Below are positions 1 through 13,501 of a stretch of DNA of 64,000 nt, piece by piece. Under the pieces are notes generated by a model. It saw only the letters and a list, made by a program, of their open reading frames with translations. It did not search any database and was not told the origin of the DNA. Source of the stretch: Phascolomyces articulosus (Eukaryota > Mucoromycota > Mucoromycetes > Mucorales > Lichtheimiaceae); NCBI GenBank assembly GCA_025677815.1, contig JAIXMP010000025.1, forward strand, positions 496,001 through 560,000, written 5' to 3'. A program made the position numbers and the translations under genes. Every line of letters starts with the position of its first letter. Position 1 is the stretch's first letter.

Positions 1-2
1 TT

Positions 3-80
3 GAGTTGGATTATGAGAAGATGAATCCACCGATTCCATTGAGGAAAAATGATGATGACTTGTTCGTTTTTGTTATATAA
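3..80 (+). CDS. Possible C-terminal tail of a gene entering from the left
   Basis: An open frame of 25 codons runs from the window edge to a TAA (residues ELDYEKMNPPIPLRKNDD...). It is rich in charged residues and could be the last exon of an upstream plus-strand gene. No family is recognisable, and 25 codons can be open by chance in AT-rich DNA, so this is only a weak suggestion. Confidence 0.2.
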   Translation, partial: ELDYEKMNPPIPLRKNDDDLFVFVI

Positions 81-608
81 AGACTCTAGTTCGTTTCTTT
101 TGTGTTTTAATAGAAAATAAAAAGATTTTTAAATGAAAAATAAAAGAAAAAGAAGTTGAACAAAGTTATAATTTGTCTCACCTTTTTTTTTTAGTTAAAG
201 AGTAATCGCGGTGCCTGAAAAATATTAATAACAAAAACCCGATGAATTGGTGCAACAGCAGACTATAATACACATATCTCAGTTTAATATCTTTATCCCA
301 GACTAAAATAACTTCACTCTTATAACGTATTGACGATCAATCGCCACAAGCAGCAAATATAACTCGTGTTCCTTAAATAAGTCTAATTGTGTGTGAATAT
401 AACCTTTTCTCTGCTGCAAGAGCCACATATATATATCACACATGTTTATTAGAAGAAGGCAGCCATCGTATCACTTACCTGATTCGCTGAGTATGTTTTA
501 TTTGCATTTCTCCCTTTCTCTTGCACATTTCTCTCTTTTTTTCATACAAATACAAATAAACAACTGGAGGACCTGCTCTTTTTTTTTGGAACTCTCATTC
601 TAAACCCC
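81..608. other. Intergenic, upstream of NIPA transporter
   Basis: AT-rich sequence with a pyrimidine-rich stretch (about 500-585) just before the ATG of the next gene, typical of fungal promoters. No coding, RNA gene or repeat structure is seen here. Confidence 0.5.
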
Positions 609-2844
609 ATGAGCACATTACGTTTGCTTGGCCGAGAAATCATTGCAGAGACAGATACTCTTATTGGTGTTGTTCTCTCAATATGTGGCAATGTACGTTT
701 TTTAACTTCTTTTATTTAAACTTATACCAAAACGGTATACATAAATATATTATTGTGACATGGTTTACAGACTTGACCGAACATTGGGATAATAGATTCT
801 TATATCATTTGCATTGAACATTCAAAAACTCGCAGTAAGCATAATAAATAGGCCTGTTAAAAAATAATCAATTGTAGTAATTATAAAATAGAAACTGAAT
901 CACTGTTTCAATTCTTTTATATTATTTTAAGCATAATCGCCTTTCAGACGAGCAATACAACAGTAGCAAACATAGCATAGTATCATCGGAATCACGGCGA
1001 TCTTCGAACTCATCTTGTTCAGACGATACCCCTGGGACACAGTTGTATTCTGATACCCAAATAAAGGCAGGGTGTCTTGAGTGTGGTGGTGACAGTGATA
1101 CCAATAATAATACCAGATATTTAAGGTCTAAAGTGTGGTGGCTAGGCATTATATTACTTGGCATCGGTGAAAGTGGCAATTTTATTGGTATATAAATATA
1201 TATATTGAGCAAGAGAGGAGAATATAGTGTGATCAGATAGAAAATGAGAACGTGTTTTGTGTGCTGTATGCTAATATAGAGCTCAATTGATCTCAATTTA
1301 TTACGTTTATTATTATAATGAATATGATATATATAGCCTATGGATTTGCACCAGCATCTACGATTGCTCCCCTTGGCACAACAACTTTAATATCAAATAC
1401 AATTCTTGCACCACTACTTCTCGATGAAACATTTCGTAAACAGGATTTCTTTGGTGTTCTGTTGGCAATGCTTGGTGCTGCCGGAGTTGTTTCCAGTACA
1501 AAGCATAGGGAAACAAAGGTAATGCTAAAATCTATCCATTGATCCAAACAACATTCCATATCAAATGCATATCAGTATAAATATACTTTTGAGTTATCAT
1601 GTATAACAATATATATGTGTAACATTTTCTGACCCATCTACTTTATTTTTAACATCATAGTTGTCACCTGAATTAGTTGCTGCAGCACTTATACAACCTC
1701 GCTCCATCGTGTTTTATTTGATATCAGGCGTTTTAATTGTATTACTTACAGCATTGTCGCCGAAATATGGTTCAAAAAATATCTTAATTGATTTGGGTTT
1801 AGTGGCGCTTTATGGTAAATTATATATTTTGGGATTGTGAGATTATCATAAAAAAAGGTGGATAGTGTATACAAATTTGAATGATTCAAAATACATGAAT
1901 GTTTCTAAGTAACAGAATAAAATAAATAGGTGCATACACTGTCATCGCCACCAAGAGTCTTTCCTCCATGTTAAATATCACATTGTACAAACTTTTCACG
2001 TAAGTCTATTATTATTGATGATAGCTTGTCTATGTGTTTTTTGATTGTATGTGAATCTAGGGTATATAATATCATATACACTAAAAATGATTCTTAAAAA
2101 ATAAATATTATGTAGGTATGCCATATCTTATATTCTACTAGCAGCGCTTTTTTATACTGCTATATTACAAATCAAGTATCTTAATAAGGCAATGCAACGT
2201 TATGATTCCACTGCCGTTATTCCCACTCAATTCGTCTTATTTACCTTATCAGCAATAGCAGGAAGTGCTGTCATTTATCGTGATTTTGATGATGATGACC
2301 CTGCGCATCTTTCTAGGTATAAATAAAAACATCATGAGTTTATATTATGAATATTCGGGTCGAATATACTAAAATTTACCTAAATCTGAAAATTAGATTT
2401 GCTGCAGGATGTCTTACCGAATTCCTGGGAATATACTTGCTCACTTCTGGTCGACCCTCTTCTAAGCCGTCTTCAGTGGATAATAATGACAATGCTGAGG
2501 ATACTCAAACCAAGGGTTGGCACCATTACCATCCGGACCTGGCCGAGCCACCTTCAATATCTGTTCGACCTTCGACACCTTGTTCATTTACATCATCCAT
2601 TTCATCATCTTTATCAAGAAATCAAAAGGCCAACCATACTGAAACAACACCGCTCTTATGCGATCGATCACGAATAATAGCTACAGCAGATGATGATGAA
2701 CATTATCATAGTAGTGTATCTTCAACTCATCATTCTCTAAAACGACAAGGATCCATGTTTTGTGGTATCTCTCTTCATTCACAATTAGCCGGAGGTGGAA
2801 TGAGCGAGGACGAACGGATGTCTATCGAAAGTAGGCGACGTTAA
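609..2844 (+). CDS. NIPA-type magnesium transporter (DUF803), 7 exons
   Basis: Multi-pass membrane protein of the NIPA/DUF803 family, whose members carry Mg2+ at the plasma membrane or endosomes. Exons read about 609-692, 932-1187, 1337-1518, 1661-1814, 1931-2000, 2116-2316 and 2397-2844, all with GT-AG borders and continuous phase, giving about 464 residues. The family core is plain: AYGFAPASTIAPLGTTTLISN, then LLDETFRKQDFFGVLLAMLGAAGVV, and later an IKYLNKAMQRYDSTAVIPTQF-like helix pair. Two features are less usual: a hydrophilic Ser/Asp-rich insertion (about residues 29-80) between the first helix and the rest, and a roughly 150-residue polar, His/Ser-rich cytosolic tail after the last helix. 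The start is the first ATG before a hydrophobic helix (LIGVVLSICGN). The gene converges with uL16. Substrate is inferred from family only. Confidence 0.9.
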
Positions 2845-3210
2845 ATATTCATTTATATTGGTGATTTAACGTTAAAATTTCTCATAAATATAAAAGAAAT
2901 ATTGTAGTGTAATTTGGGACTACACGACATGGAAATCACTCATATTTATATATATATCCATTATTATTGTTGTATTACACATTTGCACGGTAACCACATT
3001 TCCCAACCATTATTTCATTCAACTTGAAAAAGATCCTCCTGATTGAACACAAGTTAAAAGCTTTCCCATTATTTCTTCTCCTTCATTAAAAATGAATTCG
3101 TATCCACCCATAATTTTGTTGATATTCAACATGATTGCCGTTTTATTTTTTTAAAAAAAATGCCATAGTTCATTTTTAGCAAAGCAATAAATTGAAGCTA
3201 AAAATTTAAT
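2845..3210. other. Convergent 3' intergenic
   Basis: AT-rich spacer between the stop codons of the NIPA gene (+) and uL16 (-); it presumably holds both 3' UTRs and polyadenylation signals. Nothing else is seen. Confidence 0.5.
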
Positions 3211-4756
<1,546 letters not shown>

Positions 4757-4951
4757 ATGGCTAAAAAAAATACTCTCATTCCTGAGGATGCTATAAGTTA
4801 TAGGTCAATTCTCCAAATACTCCAAAAACAAGTAACTCAATACAATGTTATCATTTTTGTCCGCCATCAACATCAGTCAAATTCACCTGAATTCAAGACA
4901 CATGCGAATGACCAAGTCGATAGGGTTACGGCACTTGTAGCCAACACATGA
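4757..4951 (+). pseudogene. Possible RNase H-like fragment of a retroelement
   Basis: A 64-codon frame whose C-terminal half reads NVIIFVRHQHQSNSPEFKTHANDQVDRVTALV. The layout (hydrophobic strand, His, then N-x-x-V/A-D-x-x-A) resembles the end of retroelement-type RNase H domains, where a His and a final Asp complete the active site. No flanking reverse transcriptase, LTR or poly-A tail was found, and surrounding frames are full of stops. If real, it is a decayed remnant. The resemblance is judged by eye only. Confidence 0.25.
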
Positions 4952-5929
4952 GACCCAAGATAATATCAACAATTTAAGGCAACATGAGTACTCCTGTTGA
5001 TTCACAACAATGCGGTGCCCTTCTCGCTGATAATCATGTCCTGTCGAGATACTCTTTTTACTGTGTTGAAACTTCGTATTATATACTTTTCAGTATGCTC
5101 GACTGATCGGTATCATTAGCAAATATAACATCATCTGTCTGAATACATATCAAATCATGCTTTTATGGTGGTGCAGCTCTCCAGTCATCGACATTTAATT
5201 ACTGGAATCTTAAGAATTAAACTTGACTGCGTTGTTCTTATATAGTATATATTGCAGTATTTAAGGCCAACATATTTGCATCGAGCCATAGTGCCGTAAA
5301 AAGATTTTATATTATATATACACTCTCACTTAATAAACAATTTCTGAGAACAATAGAAGGGAACATTAACCGCAAGAAGATTTTGACGTTTCATAAAGAC
5401 TTATGACGATCAGGAGAGCTGGTATTTGCTATATATATAGCTTACAGTAGTTTATACACATTTAATAACGATAAGATGACTATTTGTACTATATGTCAAA
5501 ATCACTATATATAATAATAGTAAATACAACACACCGTTTGTTTATACTAGAGATTATTAGATCTCATGAAGAAGCAACAAAGCCGCATACAATCCTCAAT
5601 TTGAAAAAAAAAAAAAGAAGTTTTGCGCATCTCTTTTTTTTCATTTCGTTCATCTCTTTTCACTTCTTCTTAATGACAATATTTTAAATATTAATATACT
5701 TTTTAATCTATTTATTGTTAAGGTATCTGGCATGGGACAAAGTTAAAAAGATTGAAAGCTTTACATAAATGGATTTGTACCAATTAATGATGGTAATCTG
5801 AATTGAAGCCAACAAGGTCCATTAAAATTTATAACAGGTACTATGATTTATATACTGCAAATACTTGTTGTTCTTTAGTACAGAAATAACAGCAAAATTA
5901 TATATCTTTAATATAAACAGATAATGTAG
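4952..5929. other. Spacer, no recognisable content
   Basis: AT-rich DNA with only short frames. It may hold more decayed element sequence after the RNase H-like fragment, but nothing here supports a specific call. Confidence 0.3.
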
Positions 5930-8080
5930 CAATAGATGAAAGGACGGGTACTTCATTCACACAATTGACAGTGATAATAGACCAGAACGATAGTGCTATT
6001 ATTAGTGATCCATCAGATGGACCAATACAGCAAAACAATCAGGAAGAAAGAATAATATTAGGAATAAAAAAGATTATCGTGTTTGCTTTTGTAACTGTAT
6101 CCCAAATTTTGTAATTTTTTTTCAGGAATGATTTTCTACAAAGATTATATTAGCTTTGACACTAGTATACAATGTTCTATATATGTTTACTTCAAGAAAC
6201 CATTCATCATTAAATGGGCTTGTATGTAATAATATGCCTCTGCTAATTGTTTATGACCCTTGTATTTCTGAACAAACTAAAAGTGTTTTTTATATTTATT
6301 TTTATATACATTTTAGTATCCTGCGTTTCCAGCAGCTCAGGTTGATTTAAATACAACAGCTACAATTACAAACATATCTCATACGTACACATAGATCCAT
6401 ATAATATTCTAATTTTCCCATGCCTTCATTAAAGTTTAAGTTAGACTTTAAAAAATTAACAGGTATACAGATTGTAATGCAATTAGTGGCTGCACAAACC
6501 GCTATGATAGGATTGCTGGTGAATTAATATGCTCAATATAAAACCTTTAAAACATTGCAATACGCTAATTTTACAACTATAGGCTGCTGTACATACGGGT
6601 GTCTTTTGCAGATGATTATGGTAAAGTTATATATAGACAGACTCATAAAATCTAATTTTTTGGGGTATTGTAATATTGGATCTACACTATCCATAAACAT
6701 TAGAATGTCAATTTACTTTCGTGTGATAGGTTCTATTGGCTATGCTGCTGTATGTTATATTATTATTAAAATAAGTTAGTTATATTGGCATATATTCTAA
6801 CTTCGTTCGAACCTTCCTTCACAGAATGTATTGCTTTTTCAACTTTGGTTTTCATCAAGCTATACAGAACAATAAATTAGGGACAGAAATGATAAGCAAT
6901 GTGTTTAAGGACCACGAAAGGGGTTGTTCTATACTTTTATCGTATGCATTTGGAAGTTTGCGCATATTAACATGCACCTAAGTACACTGTATTAATACAG
7001 TATTTAGAATGGAGAAGTATTTTTTGAGCATTTGTAATTTCCTATGGCATATTATGGATTCATGTTATACTTGTACTTCCTGAAACCTACACTAATACCA
7101 GTCATCATCAGAACAGCAAGATTGAAACAGCCCATACTGCTACAAAGAAAATTAAAGACATCGTAAGGCAGAGCATGAAGGTCAATCCATTTGTATCATT
7201 AACATTACTTAAGTTCTCAAACATATATCTCTTCTGTTCTGTTTATCTTGATTTGATGTAAGCTGATCATATATGCTAAAATACATTTTGCTATATATTG
7301 TTAACACACGAAAAAAAAGCATTAAGACTCTCTCACATGTATTTTTATGTTGATAATAATGGATTTGCAAGTACATATTACTGTTGCTATTTGATTTCCA
7401 TGGACGCGCAGCACCCAATATCACTTTAATTCAACAATGGTTAGATTATTCTATCTTCCCGGGTTCTTGATAACAACTGCAGGGTTCTATTTCGGAGATT
7501 CGATAGCAGATAGTGTTTATATGCGTCAGGTTCAAAAGGCAACAGGAGATAGTGAACCAGCATATTCAGAAAAGCGACTCAGTTTGACAGGAATATTTAT
7601 GGGTGTGGTTTTTTTTTTGACTGGCCTGTTTGTAACTTATGGCTGGTACATTCAGGAGAATATTCGTTTTTTAGTTGGAACTATATGTCAAGCACTTGGT
7701 AGCTATGCCGTAATTATAGTTTATCATATAATATTGCAGAAGCAACAGAACGATATGTTTATTAATAACAATATTTATAACACTCAGGGATTTTTGGTTC
7801 TGCTTTAGCCAATTGCTTTATAGCAGTCCATGCTGTTCAATCATTTCCAAAACGTGCCTCACATTATTTTTTTTATTAAAAAGGGGTTATGTGTTTATTT
7901 GTTTCATAAAAGTATTAATGAGTATATATGGTTATCAATTATAGCATGCATTCAAACTTCCAGGTGCATTTTACTTGCGGCTTCAAAATTCAGTGTCATA
8001 GCTTTAGAAGACTTTCTCACACCTGGTATACTTTATACAATCCTTGACGGTTTGATAATTGTGTTTTCCCTTTACGTATG
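5930..8080 (+). pseudogene. Decayed MFS drug:H+ antiporter (DHA1/QDR type)
   Basis: Pieces of a major-facilitator transporter lie in the right order but in shifting frames with many stops. They are: an Asp/Ser-rich N-tail then FAFVTVSQIL (about 5930-6110); YPAFPAAQVDLNTTATITN, the usual TM1-TM2 loop (6313-6390); DVFKxHERG-like NVFKDHERGCSILLSYAFG (6898-6960); ILVLPETYTN, the motif after TM6 (7050-7095); a central loop and TM7 (7100-7260); GFYFGDSIADSVYMRQVQKATG (7470-7550); then TM9-TM12 ending in FLTPGILYTILDGLIIVFSLYV (about 8010-8080). At about 7440 the reading switches frame inside one exon (APNITLIQQWLDYSIF in one frame, YLPGFLITTAGF in another), and the TM3-TM5 part cannot be rebuilt. 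Splicing alone does not explain these breaks, so I call it a pseudogene; a badly fragmented live gene is the alternative. Confidence 0.65.
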
Positions 8081-8813
8081 ATATACATACAACATATCCA
8101 AGAAAATTGGAAATCACAAAGGGAGTCAAATAATTAGTACTATTTCATTTCTAAGGCACACTGTGTCTGCATAATAATTAATGTGTGATTCAACAAAGAT
8201 AAAGCTCTATTTTTTATAATATAATTTCTGGATAAAAATACCAATAGGTCTAATTAACTTTCTAATCTTTTCTGATCATGAATAATTGACGTCGTGGTTA
8301 CACGAAATTGTTAGTTTGTCGGCATGTCACTATATCCAGAACAAGGAAAGCGTTGCCGATTTCAGACTGAGATATATTTTTGAAAAGATCAGACTTATCG
8401 TGTGAGGATCTAACGCGTGTATATCTTGCAAATTCTGCATATTTCTGTATTTATATATCCATCATAATAATAAAAGAATCCATTAAGCTTACAAAAGAGA
8501 GAAAGAGAAAAAGAGACAGAGGTAACATAAGAAAAAAATAGATGATGGGACAATAGGAATAAAGGTTTTGCATAAGAATTATAATCTTAAATATAAAGAG
8601 AGATAATGGTGGGTTTTACTTGGAAAAAAAAGAAAAACTTGTCTCTGACGCACAGGGGTTTGCATGGATACCTAACCTTACGTCATTGAGATTTGTCCCG
8701 CTATTCAATCTAACACCAAAAGCATTCAAAAAAGAAACGGAGGGGAAAATTCTTTAGTTTTTCTTTTTCATCATCATATTTTTTAAAAAGTTTATTCTAT
8801 TAAATCGATTACC
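8081..8813. other. Intergenic, promoter side of aldo/keto reductase
   Basis: AT-rich spacer with a purine tract (about 8495-8525, GAGAAAGAGAAAAAGAGACAG) and a CT-rich run directly before the reductase ATG. Such tracts are common in fungal promoters. No gene is seen. Confidence 0.4.
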
Positions 8814-10282
8814 ATGGCTGCAAATGTTCCTACAATCAAGGTTAGTTTTACATGTATTAACAAAATGTAATTTAAAAACTAGTTGAAACTAAAATTATTA
8901 AATATAAAATTAAGCTCAACAGTGGCTATGACCTTCCAATGATCGGTTATGGCACATTTGGTGGTGCTGATGCTCCTCATTTAGTACATGATGCTGCTAA
9001 AGTAGCTTTAAAATGTGGATATCGTCATTTTGATACTGCTTATTTATGTAAGTATAACTGTTTTTTAACATACTCCACGAAAGGAGAGGGCTCGGGACTA
9101 TATTACAAGATCAAAACACGCGAACGCGAGAATATTCTTATACAAAAAGGAAAAAATTTATAAAATAGATAAGACTGAACGTTCGTTGGGTGACGCTATT
9201 CGTGAAAGTGGTGTGCCCAGAGAAGAAGTTTTTGTTACAACCAAACTGTGGCAAACATTCAAGCGTCCGGAGCACGTTCGTCCTGCTTGTGAACGTTCTT
9301 TAGAAGAACTTGGTTTTGACTATATTGACATGTACATGTTCCATTGGCCAATGGCATGGGAATTCCATGGCTTTGAACATGACCAGATCCAGGTTAAAGA
9401 TGAAAACAATGACATCAAGTGTATTGACATTCCTATTATAGATACTTGGAGAGAAATGGAAAAGTTAGTCAAGGATGGTTTAGTCCGCTCAATTGGTAAA
9501 TGCTTTGGCGTTTTCTATAGCTAACTTTTACCAAAATGACTTATTAACTATATACTTTCCTGTAGGTGTTTCCAACTTCACAATTGAAATGCTTGAAGAA
9601 TTAATTTCCAAAGCCGAAATTCCTCCCGCAATGAACCAGGTTGGTATTATAACAAATGCATTGAGTTGGTGACATATTAATGCTTATCAATTATCATGGT
9701 TATTTAGATCGAAATCCATCCTAGTTTACCTCAAGAAGAAATGGTAAACTGGGGAAAGAAGAACAACGTTGCCCTTACTGCATATAGGTACACTTACTAT
9801 TATTATTAGAAAGTAAAAATATGTATATTCTTTTTAACAATACGTGGATTTCAATGATAGTCCATTAGGTAACCCTGGTTTCTCCTGGTTCGCTGCCACA
9901 GGCCATTCTAAGACTCTTGAAGAACCTGCTGTCCTTAAGGCAGCTGAAAAATATGGTAAGACACCGGTTCAAGTCCTTATCAACTGGGGTGTTGCCCGTG
10001 GCTATTGTGGTAAGTTTGCTGTGTTTTTTTTGTTTGCTGGTATTATCGGGTGAGAAGAAGTGGAAGATTATTAAATACATATATTTTTAATATACAACAG
10101 TAATTCCTAAGTCAGTTACTCCCTCACGTATTGAAGCCAATATTGAATATTTCAAGATGGATCCTGTGGATGTTGAAGAAATTACCAAGATCGGCCGCGA
10201 AAGTCCCGTCCGAACTTGTGACCCTGTATTAATGTTTGGTCCATCGAACGATGTCTTTGGCGAACACAAGAAGAAGGATTAA
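8814..10282 (+). CDS. Aldo/keto reductase, 7 exons
   Basis: NAD(P)H-dependent reductase of the aldo/keto reductase (AKR) superfamily, a cytosolic TIM-barrel enzyme that reduces sugar or other carbonyls. Exons about 8814-8840, 8915-9047, 9169-9495, 9566-9639, 9708-9787, 9861-10009 and 10101-10282 join in phase to 323 residues, the usual AKR length. The catalytic tetrad is complete: Asp49 (RHFDTA), Tyr54 (YLYKTE), Lys79 (VTTKLW) and His112 (MFHWP). The cofactor 2'-phosphate loop VIPKSVTPSRIEAN is near the C-terminus, and the N-terminal signature is MIGYGTFGG. The start codon follows a pyrimidine-rich leader ending ACCATGG, a good Kozak-like context. It looks most like aldose/xylose or glycerol-type reductases, but substrate cannot be told from sequence. 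No defect is seen. Confidence 0.95.
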
Positions 10283-10465
10283 AATATGAAAAACTAAATA
10301 TATCATATAAAAAAATTATAAATAGAAAAAAAATAAGGCAGTTTGAATTTTTATATTGAGATATATTTTGGAATAGATGTTATTTTATGTAATCGTGCTG
10401 TATAGTCATTTTGCTGTTTATCAATTGAACGAAAGGACTTGGATTCACTCCGTTTTTCCTACATA

Positions 10466-11667
10466 TTAACCTTTATCAGCACTACTTTTTGTAAAAGAAA
10501 CGAGTATAGTAAAATGAACAAACTTATTTACCAAAAGACATAGCCAAATGCCAAAACAAAGTGCAAGTTCCAATTGGCGATTTTGTTTCTTTTCTACTTC
10601 TTTCGTATCATTATTGTTTATAATTCTTTCAATAATACAATGACCATCGGTTTTTATGTTCGTAAAAAAGGTATAACAAAATCGTAAATGGTACCATAAT
10701 GCTTCATGACCAGGGTATTGTACAATAAGATCCTTAGTCCAACCCAAATGCTCTTCAAAATTATCAAATCCATGCCTGACCAAACATTTGACAACACACG
10801 ACAAATGATGAACACCAGAATAGTCGCTTACGTTCTGTTCAACCCATTCTCGTGATTCTTTATACTCCTTTTCTCGAAGGAGATTTGTGTCCATATATGA
10901 GTATAGTAACCACCGTCGATAGTTCCACGCATAATAATTTCGTGGATGGAGCGTTGCTGTACGGGCACAAAGTTGTAATTCATGGTCCAGATCCATTCCA
11001 TAATCGATAGCATCTGGGTGCATAAACAGCCATTGTCTAATATTTCATATATATCAGCTTCATATTTCGTTTCTTTTCTTTTTCACACAGTTTTCTTTAC
11101 CGATGATGCCAAGCAACACCACTTTTGCAATGTTTTTGTATCGTAAAAATCAAATCGATCCAATGAATTTCATCCTTTATTGTGATTTGACCTGATTTGA
11201 TGAATTGTTTTCTGTACACATTAAATATTTAGATATACAGGATATTCCATTTCATCTTTAGGTCAAAGGCTTTTAAATATACACTCTACCTCAAATTCAT
11301 AGCTGTATAATTATCAGGTTTCAACATGATCATGATCTTACTTGCTTGTTCTTTAGCTTTCAAACTCGTTGTTTCGCGCATTGCTTGATCAGTTTCGCGT
11401 ATAAGGTCATTGTAGTGTTGAAATGGAAATCCCAACTTGGATTCAATAAAGATTAATGGATAATAAGGTTGGCTGTCGGATGGCAGTTCATCAACTTTGG
11501 GAAGTCCAAACACCAGACCAAGCTCATCACTAGTTTTCAGGAAAAGGAAAGATAAATGAGCATTCTCGTTTTCTTTTTTTAGTTATAGTTATCTGTTATG
11601 AATTGGTTTACTTTTACATAATGTGGTTTTCCAAGATTGCGGTAAGTTTTTGGTAAAGTGTTATCAT
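10466..11667 (-). CDS. Protein prenyltransferase alpha-repeat protein, PTAR1-like
   Basis: Relative of animal PTAR1, a protein built of prenyltransferase alpha-subunit repeats. Exons about 11618-11667, 11290-11529, 11101-11211 and 10466-11036 join in phase to about 323 residues. Matches with PTAR1 in order: an N-terminal IDELGLVFG segment then YPLIFIESKLGFP; LKPDNYTAMNLRKQFI (N-x-x-x-A-W/M-N-x-R type repeat); SGVAWHHRQWLF; HPRNYYAWNYRRWLL; NVSDYSGVHHLSCVVKCL; YPGHEALWYHLRF. In animals PTAR1 pairs with RabGGTB to lipidate the SNARE Ykt6; that role here is inference. Human PTAR1 is longer in the linker between repeats. The C-terminus is uncertain: a possible donor at about 10525 would shorten the tail just after the ALCFGIWL segment. 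The gene is convergent with the reductase, 184 bases away. Confidence 0.8.
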
Positions 11668-12146
11668 TTCTCCTATATAAAAGAGCGGAAAATGAAGCTG
11701 CTTTAGGTTGATATGAAACTTCATCGTTATATATGCAAATTCACGCATTGGATGGGCTCATATATGGCCTGATAAGCTCGGCTTTTTGCACAATAACTTT
11801 TTCACCATCCATGGTGTCTTAATCACCATGATATTCTTAGTAAGTAACAACACGATGATTTTTTTATCTTTCTTCCAGATTACGGAAACAGTTCACCTAG
11901 TCTCCTTTGGTAACAGTGTATATAAATATTCGTCTTCAAAAATAATACATCATTGACCCCAGTTAGTTGTGATGAAAATAGCGAATAGACCATCTTCAAT
12001 GCAAGATGATACAATGAAATGGTTGTTATGCATCAAAAAAATCATATGTTTATAAATCCAGAGGCACCACTCCGTTTTAAATTTATTGGATTATTTCAGG
12101 TTCCCGAGTATACTTCTCTTCTTGACACGTTCAACTTTACACAGAG
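11668..12146. other. Divergent promoter region
   Basis: Shared upstream region between the PTAR1-like gene (-) and the BAP31-like gene (+). AT-rich, no open frames of note and no repeat seen. A divergent arrangement could share regulatory sites, but none is recognisable. Confidence 0.4.
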
Positions 12147-13356
12147 ATGACAATTTATTATACGTTAACATTTACACTTTTGGTGTTGGAGGTATATAAT
12201 AATAAGAGTCTTATTTGTATATAACACGAGTTAGTTTTTTCTCAGTTTCTCATTTTAACACTGCATTCAATATATAAAGATGTTTGTCTTTTGCTTGGTG
12301 GTGGTAAGTTTCAGAGGTTCAAATTCTATTTGTTTCAACTTTTAACATTTCATAAAACTAATGAGTTAATGAGTATAATTATAGCTCCCACTTCCAATGC
12401 ATTGGCGCCGAGCTATGATGAGAGCCTTTAGATCGTCTCCCGTGGTAAATATAAGGAAAATGAAATGGCCAAGACAGATATATATAACTAATAGAACTAC
12501 ATGGATAATAGGTTGCGAAGGCTTTGTATGCTCTCAAGATTATCTTTGCGTAAGTTTATATAATTGTTTTGATGACGTATATTATGTTTAAATATGATTT
12601 TGTGGGAGTGGAAACGCGCTTACAAAGTTTTTATTCTCTTAATATCAGCTTCATCTTTTTACTGTTTATTGGTAAGTTGATATGAAAATACAGTGACATC
12701 ATATGTAATGAGTAGAAAACTAACCCATAGCTCTATTGAATAGACACCTTTAACCGTTTGCAACGTATTGGAGAAGAAGCTGAACAAGAACAAGGACATC
12801 ATCATGATTATAGCTTTGAAGCAAGCTTGAAAGCAAAGCGTTTCTATGCTCAACGCAACTTGTACCTGACTGGTTTCACTTTGTTCTTGTCATTGTAAGT
12901 TTATTTTTTTTCATGTTCCGGTGTACTGCAATAAATAAGCCAAGGAATCCTTGGACGGAGAGAAAAAGAATGTTTAAATTAATAAAATGAATACAGGATT
13001 CTTGAAAGAACAACCGCATTGGTAGTCGATATGCTTGAACGCGAAGAGCAACTCCAACATATGAAGAAAGAGGTACTATCACAAATTCATCCGCCTATTA
13101 AAAACTTGAATAGATAAAAACATCTAGAGTAAAACTTATTAAAATCTTTTTATAGAGTGCAACTGCTAACGAAGATACCAACCGACTTGTTGAAATTGAT
13201 TCATCTTACAAGAAACAAATTGATGATTTGAAGGCTGAAATCACTACATTGAAGAAACAAACACCTGATTTCGAATCATTGAAAAAGAGAGCAGCTCAGC
13301 AATCCACTGAATATGATGAATTGGTCAAGGAACGTGATACATTATTGAAGAAGTAA
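12147..13356 (+). CDS. BAP31/Yet3-like ER transmembrane protein, 8 exons
   Basis: Endoplasmic-reticulum membrane protein of the BAP31 family (yeast Yet1/Yet3), involved in sorting and quality control of membrane proteins. Exons about 12147-12191, 12280-12303, 12385-12444, 12512-12549, 12649-12671, 12744-12894, 12997-13072 and 13156-13356 join in phase to 205 residues, the normal size. Order: short lumenal start and TM1 (IYYTLTFTLLVLE), LPLPMHWRRAMM, TM2 (ALYALKIIFAFIFLLFI), the conserved cytosolic helix with KAKRFYAQRNLYLTGFTLFLSL (TM3), LERTTALVVDML, then a coiled-coil tail (about residues 140-205). Unlike animal BAP31 the protein ends LLKK, so the two lysines are at the very end and not at the -3/-4 positions of a KKxx retrieval signal. 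Three exons are under 40 bases. The gene converges with the protease, 145 bases away. Confidence 0.9.
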
Positions 13357-13501
13357 AAGTACAACAAATTATAATATTAAAAAAAAACAATATAATATCA
13401 CACACATATACATATACAGTTTACAGTTGTAGATGAAAGTTGGTGAATGGATATGGGTGGGGTTAAATTGTAAGGGAGAATGGGGTTTCGTTAATACTGC
13501 T

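Noticed and set aside
12305..12330. GGTTCAAATTC, resembling a tRNA B box
   Set aside because: It lies in a BAP31 intron and no A box or cloverleaf could be built around it.
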